Below, piece after piece: positions 58,701-64,000 of a stretch of 64,000 nucleotides of DNA. The position numbers and the translations under genes are program-made. Origin of the DNA: Lunularia cruciata (Eukaryota; Streptophyta; Marchantiopsida; Lunulariales; Lunulariaceae); contig OX419756.1 in NCBI GenBank assembly GCA_948567375.1, positions 49,676,333-49,740,332 of the forward strand, given 5' to 3'. Positions within the stretch are counted from its first letter, which is position 1, and each line of letters begins with the position of its first letter. The notes under the pieces are model-generated. The model ran no database searches. It saw nothing but the letters and a program-made list of their open reading frames with translations, and had not been told where the DNA came from.

Positions 58701-60178
58701 CCTGTGATATAGTGGATGCTCCAACATTGGCCCAAATCTACTTCAACAATATCTTCAAGCATCATAGGATACCTTGTGTACTCATCTCCGACCATGATCC
58801 ACAATTCATCAGAAAATTTTAGCAAGCACTCTTTCAACTACTCAACACCAAACTTGCTTTGTCCATGGACTATCATCCGCAAATTGATGGACAAACCAAA
58901 CATAAAAATTTCACCTTGGAAGATATGCTTTGTGCTTTTTTCAATGTTCACCATACCAATTGGGATGAATGTCTTGTAGATTCTAAATTTGCCTATAATA
59001 ACTCCAAGAAAGCAAGCACCGGATTCTCTACTTCTTCCTTAATTTTGGCTGATAACCCTTGTTCTATATTTCCTTCTTGCTCCTCCTCCATCTCATGTCC
59101 CTCATACTTCCACCTTCTTGACCACAATACCCCAATCACTACACCAAGCCAAATCCCATCTCCTTTTTGCTCAAAATTGTCATAAATAATAGATGGACCA
59201 ACATTGTTGTGATCTCACCTTTCAACTTTGTGATAAGGTCATGTTTTCTTCTAGTAACCTACCCCTTCTACTTGATACCCAAGTTCATAAACTTGCTCTT
59301 AATTGGATAGATCCATTTGATGTCACCCAAATAATTTCTCCTTTTGTTTATTGACTTGCCTTGCCTTGTCATTTATGAATCCACCATGTTTTCATGTTTC
59401 CAAGTTGAAACCCTTTTTTTCTAATCCATCTTCCTTTTCCTCTCATTTCTAGCACCCTCTTCCTCCTATCCTTATCAATAATCATGAGTATAAGTTTGAT
59501 TGTATCTTTGCATGTCACCACATTCAACATGGTTGCTAATGACATATACGGAGTACAAATCCTTTGGAAAGGTTATCCCCTTCATGATGGCACTTGGGAG
59601 TCTCTTTCTCATCTCCACCATGCACAAATGGCCATCCAAGAGTTTGAAGCTTCCATGGTGATGAAGACATCACCAAACTAGGAATGGGGAATATGTAACA
59701 ATATAGAATTTACATATAAGTTAGTTGAGACTAAAAAAGTAGCAAATAGGCTAAATTAGCCAAGAATTATAAGAATATTCTAGAAGCATCTAGGAAGCTA
59801 CTTGGTACCTTCAAAATATTGAGTAATTTTATGTTAAGTGGTGATTTCTAAAAGGAAGCTTCTTGGAAAGCTTCATAGCTAGCTTAGCTCACACGTCAAG
59901 TAGGTGGCTTCTAGAGGAAAGCTTCTTGGGAAGCTTCCCAACTAGCTTAGTTGGCACACCAAGTAGGCAAATTCTAGAAGGTGAGCTCACAACCTTGGTT
60001 AGCTTAGCTTGCACTCTAAGAAGATGGCTTTTAGGAAGCTTCTTAGGAAGCTTCTCAAGAGTCTTGTATCTTCTATATAAATACCAAAGCCCAAGCTCAT
60101 GTTAAGCATTCAAAGTTTCCCACATTCAAGTCTTAATGTGATCTTTCATTCTCCTATTTCTCTCCTCAATCTTTTATA
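55785..60178 (+). mobile_element. Chromovirus (Ty3 family B), plus strand, head to head with the previous one
   Basis: Sequence homologous to the gag of the minus-strand copy begins within about 8 bp of that copy's 5' LTR. Parts in order: gag (about 55785-56107), knuckle region (about 56110-56190), protease (about 56280-56640), RT (about 56750-57420), RNase H (about 57700-58080), integrase (58194-59200), chromodomain (about 59535-59640; VQILWKGYPLHDGTWE) and 3' LTR 59694-60178. No 5' LTR is seen. It is the more decayed of the pair, with many breaks. The LTRs of the two copies are clearly related but well diverged, so they are old relatives, not recent sisters. Confidence 0.8.
59694..60178 (+). 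repeat. Family B 3' LTR
   Basis: 485 bp from TGTAACAATATAG to CAATCTTTTATA. It is preceded by the purine tract GGAATGGGGAATA and contains TATATAAATACC near 60073. Its AAGCTTC-rich middle has several short inverted and direct repeats. Confidence 0.85.
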
Positions 60179-63100
60179 CTTTGAGTATTGTTGCAAAATT
60201 TACTTGAGCTTATGAAGCACTTGAGCTATCAATTGATCATGTTATTTTGTAGGGTTTAAGTACAAAAAATTTCAGAATGGCAAAGAAGGCAAGAAGACCA
60301 AAGTCAATTGGACTCCAAAGCCTGTAGTTTGATAAGTGCAAGATAGAAGCAAGGCACAATATGTTAGTCAAACTATAGCTTATGTTCCTCCTCTATAATT
60401 GGGAAGTAAGTTATATATGGGTATTGTTCAAGATGATCAATGGAGGTTCGAACATGAGTCAAATCTAGCAATGAAATCCAAAAGCATGAGACTATAATGA
60501 TTGGAACATGGTCTTAGAGGACAAAGCTAGCCATCTGTGAGGTCTGACCTTTGGCAATAAGTTTGGGAGGGAGGAGGTAACTACCAAGGTGAAGGTAGCA
60601 TTTAGTGAGGAGTGCATCGGCAACAACTATTGAGTGGTATCTTACCAAGATCTTGTAGGATGAAAAATTTTGAATTTGATAATGTATTTTTCCAAGCACA
60701 CCTTACATTTTTATGACTTAGGCAATTTCCTTTAACCATCTATTTTGGAGAGCTAGTGTGAAAAAAGTGAAATCTTTGATCATTATGTGTTCAAGATGAT
60801 TCATGACATATAACAAGATAGTGGTCCACCCTCCATCATGCTATTTTCCCTGCACCTCTACTTCAGACTAGGCCTACTTTCTAGGGAGGAACATCTAAAA
60901 TCTCCAATCATTTTTATTTGAGAGAAGTATTGTATGGTGATCTAGACAATGTTGCATTCATGAGTTAGCTAAGGGAAGGAGATGAGCATTTGATTTGGTT
61001 GATATAAGAGTTTGTAGAGGTAGAGTGTAGCTTGAAGAAAGTGAGAGAAGAGTATTGCTATTTTCCAAGAAAGCTTGAGCAGAACAACCTTGGAAAGATG
61101 TAGGAAGAGCTATTGATCTTTCCTGCAAAGATGAAGTTATGGCAGGTTTGCAAGTATAAAGTGTAGTAGAAGATGATGAATTAACTTTGAGGGAATCAAG
61201 ATCAAAGTCTGGCTTAGACAATGATAAAGGAGAGATATGCCATCAACATAAAAAGAGGATGATGAGCAAGGGATAGAAACTATAAACCTTGAACTAGAGT
61301 GAGATGAAGTGCATGCTTGGGATGATAATGTTGAGATGACTAAAAGAACAAAAGAACAGGTATTACCTTTGTGGTCAATTTTGATGCCATCAATTGGTAT
61401 AAATTTTAATCAATTAAATCTTTTTTCAATTCCGAGCAATAGCAATTTAGTAGTAGATAGACCTAATTTAATTATGGGAACTTTTTATCCTTTGATGAGT
61501 TACTTGCACACCTTATTACCCATGTACAATACTCACCATCCAAACACAAGGGATTATGTCTCTTTGATCAAGATGCTTCATCTGAGTGAATCAATCCTTC
61601 AAGTAAAGTTAGACAATACCAAGACAAAGCTGAACAAATAAAAGACCATCAGAATTTTGGAAGAAGTTTGGATGCAAGGCTTGGAGCAAGAGAATACTAA
61701 GGAGCAAAGGAATCAAATCAGTAGTTTGCAACAATTCAATCACAAACAAAGAAATTATGGAAATTGTAGGATGAGCTTAGTGCCTTGTGAATTAGGAGTT
61801 CTCAAAAGCTATACTTTTACAAAGATGAGCTTTGGAAGAGGAGTGAAGATGAAACCCAACTTTGGGTAGACTTGAATACAACACAATTGAAAGTGGAAGA
61901 AATGAAATTCTCTCTTGGGGCACTTTGGAAGGATCATGACTTAGCAATGAAACACTTGAAGGAGAAGTTGAAGGAATCCAAAGAGAAACTCAAGCACAAA
62001 GAAGAAGAGTTGGGAGATTGTAATACCATTAGCGAAACAAATTATCTAGAGTTGGAAATTGGCTTGGAAATATCTTTAGGGATGTTATACATGTTTGTCC
62101 AAGTAGATCAAATAGAAATGTTACCAAAAGAGGACTTCCACTAATAGTGCAAAGGCCAAACATACACCAAAAACTTTAGAGCCAATTTTGAAGGCATAAA
62201 CAAATGAATTAGGCCTAAAAAATGGATTATATAATTCCCTAGGGGAAAAAGGTTTGACTATCCCCCCTCACTTTGTATCATCTTGATCTTTCCAATTGTA
62301 CCACTTCCATACTATTTTGAGCTTTCTATAGGAAGATTCCTTATGGTCAAACCTATTTGACCAACCAGATGGGACCCAAGTTGATGTGTCACTAACCTTG
62401 GATCCAACCTTAGAGTGTAGCTTGCAAACATATCACCTTTCAATTTATTTAATCTAAGGATATATCTCCCTTTGAAGGGATCTTCTCCACTATATAATAA
62501 AGTCCAAATGCTCCTTTGGGGCATTAGAATATTGAGGAATTAAACTTTGTGTTTCTTCTCTTGTCTTTCTTTTGGAGCTTTTCTTGTTCTTGGAATATTA
62601 TAGAGAGCCATGAGAAGTTGTCTTGCAAAATGACAACAAAATTGAGGAAGTGAAAAATGGGTGAAAGATTTAATCATTCCATTTTGGGCAATGTTGTCTA
62701 CATCATTGGAAGGAGCCATGAATGAGGTTTACTTGCATGAGCTCAAGTTGCAAGTGCAAGAGCTTTGGAAGAAGTTGGTGCATGATTTGGATATGAATTG
62801 GTTGTTATTAAAACTTTGTAGTCATTTTGAGTGGAAGATTAGCAAAGCTTGTGATAGTTTGAGTTTAAATTTTAATTTATCACAAAGTGGTCAGAGAGAG
62901 ATGGGTAGGTTCTTTGATCTCAAAGGGTTTCCATAGAGTAAACCATAGGAAATGGTGAATTTAGAGGAATAAAATACTACAATTAGAGAAGAAGTAGGAT
63001 GATCAAGAGATTAGTATAATGGCCAATTGGCAGTTTTTGAGACTTTGTAACTCTCAAGTGGTCTGGATATTTTGATCAAACATCGAATGTACTATCTTTT

Positions 63101-63657
63101 TCATAGGAGCAGAATATGAATAAGTGAAAGAACCTAGAGGTCCTTGTTATTTTCTTAATTCTCAAGAGAAGTTCTTACAACTTAGTGTTTAACGTGTTTG
63201 ATGAATCTTCTTAATGAAGTAACTAGTGTTTTGTGTGTTTGATCTTGAACATTTCTTGACCATTTGTGTTTGATCCTTAGTCAACATATCCAAATCAGTA
63301 ACTTGATGGATCTTGAATGAACTTTATTATTGACAATAATCAGACTTTGAGACAAAGTGCGGAAAATCTATAGCAAAGTAACTTCATGAGAAATGTATGC
63401 CTTTTGGGAAGGGTGGAACATGATTTTGGGCAAAGTTACTTCATAGTGAACTAGATACCTTTGTATTCATTTGAATTATCATATTCAAGACTAGGTTGGA
63501 TTTAGAGTTCTAGATATGCTGATGTTTTATTCCTTATTTCTATAATATGAATTCTTGGTGTTGTTATGATCTTTTGGGAGTGGTTTCTACCCAAGAGTTT
63601 AAAGATGTGTTAGCAAAGAACTAAATTGGTGATTTGGAAATGATGCATGAAGAGGTA
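60179..63657 (+). pseudogene. Unrecognised decayed coding region with a coiled-coil frame
   Basis: This is the flank of two LTR elements. Plus-strand open stretches follow one another at 61309-61641 (LWSILMPSIGINFNQLNL, MSYLHTLLPMYNTHHP), 61657-61869 and 61872-62144. The last is a clear heptad-rich helix (KHLKEKLKESKEKLKHKEEE). Another stretch lies at 62661-62936. Close spacing on one strand suggests one former long protein, broken by several frame changes. It may be the gag-like part of an older element or a host gene remnant. There is no recognised domain and no link to its neighbours. Confidence 0.35.
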
Positions 63658-64000
63658 TGTAAGCTAGCTTGTCTCTCACTTATGATGAACCTTTGATAGC
63701 TATTAAGATAGCACACCATGGACTAAAAATGCAACAAACCCAAACTCCATCATACTCCTCCAAGGCTAAAACTCCAAAGCACCTCCAAGACTCAAGCCAT
63801 TGCTCATTAGAGAACTCAATGAGAGAGATATTTTCAAATAAAAGGATGATGAGTATCTCTTCATCCCCAGCTTATATACTTGTGAAACACTTACACACCA
63901 AAGTTACTTATTACCACAATAACTCAAGTTACTAGGCTAAAAGTTATACAAAGTCTAATGACTAAAGGAATACCAAAACTCATGAGAATAATCTCCTAAG
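63658..64000 (-). repeat. Family A LTR, cut by the window edge
   Basis: It starts TGTAAGCTAGCTTGTCTCTCACT, the complement of the family A LTR end, and aligns with 4608-4950 and 28586-28930. The sequence to its left is not a primer-binding site. This should therefore be the 3' LTR of a minus-strand element lying to the right, or a solo LTR. Confidence 0.8.

Overview
The window looks like nuclear DNA of a seed plant with a very large, repeat-filled genome. A gymnosperm, probably a conifer, is the best guess: two host genes in 64 kb, AT-rich spacers, several old Ty3-type LTR retrotransposons nested in one another, and ancient decayed repeats. This is inference from content; no marker gene fixes the species.

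Layout. 1-5293: part of a minus-strand Ty3 element (family A here) running off the left edge. 5294-6050: decayed coding sequence of unknown kind. 7628-8541: 5'-truncated minus-strand LINE tail whose protein resembles LINEs with a restriction-enzyme-like endonuclease (RLE). 10431-11120: host gene for a secreted Pro/Ser/Thr-rich cell-wall-type protein. 14834-16083: dispersed repeat plus LINE relic. 16185-30187: a PIF/Harbinger DNA transposon, with a Myb-like ORF and a transposase facing each other, split by an 11.6-kb nest. In the nest, a minus-strand family A element (17590-29210) sits in the transposase, a plus-strand sibling (18730-25694) sits in that element, and a probable solo LTR (23836-24577) sits in the sibling. 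30188-45360: spacer with a second copy of the dispersed repeat, more LINE tails (the best is 40573-41234, with a 12-bp target duplication), and several local tandem duplications. 45883-46491: host gene for a small PADRE (DUF4228) protein. 48000-49250: a copy of an unrecognised protein-coding repeat also seen near 42560-43021. 49363-50412: four-copy array of a 280-bp unit containing part of an LTR. 50283-55779 and 55785-60178: two broken chromoviruses (family B) head to head. 60179-63657: unrecognised decayed coding region. 63658-64000: start of another family A LTR.

The two host genes lie in the clearly GC-richer parts of the window. Nothing shows them acting together. Most of the remaining content is transposable elements and their debris. 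The least ordinary items are the RLE-type LINE tails with a shared 3' hairpin, the extra zinc-knuckle ORF ahead of gag in family A, the LTR-containing tandem array, and the unrecognised repeated protein family.
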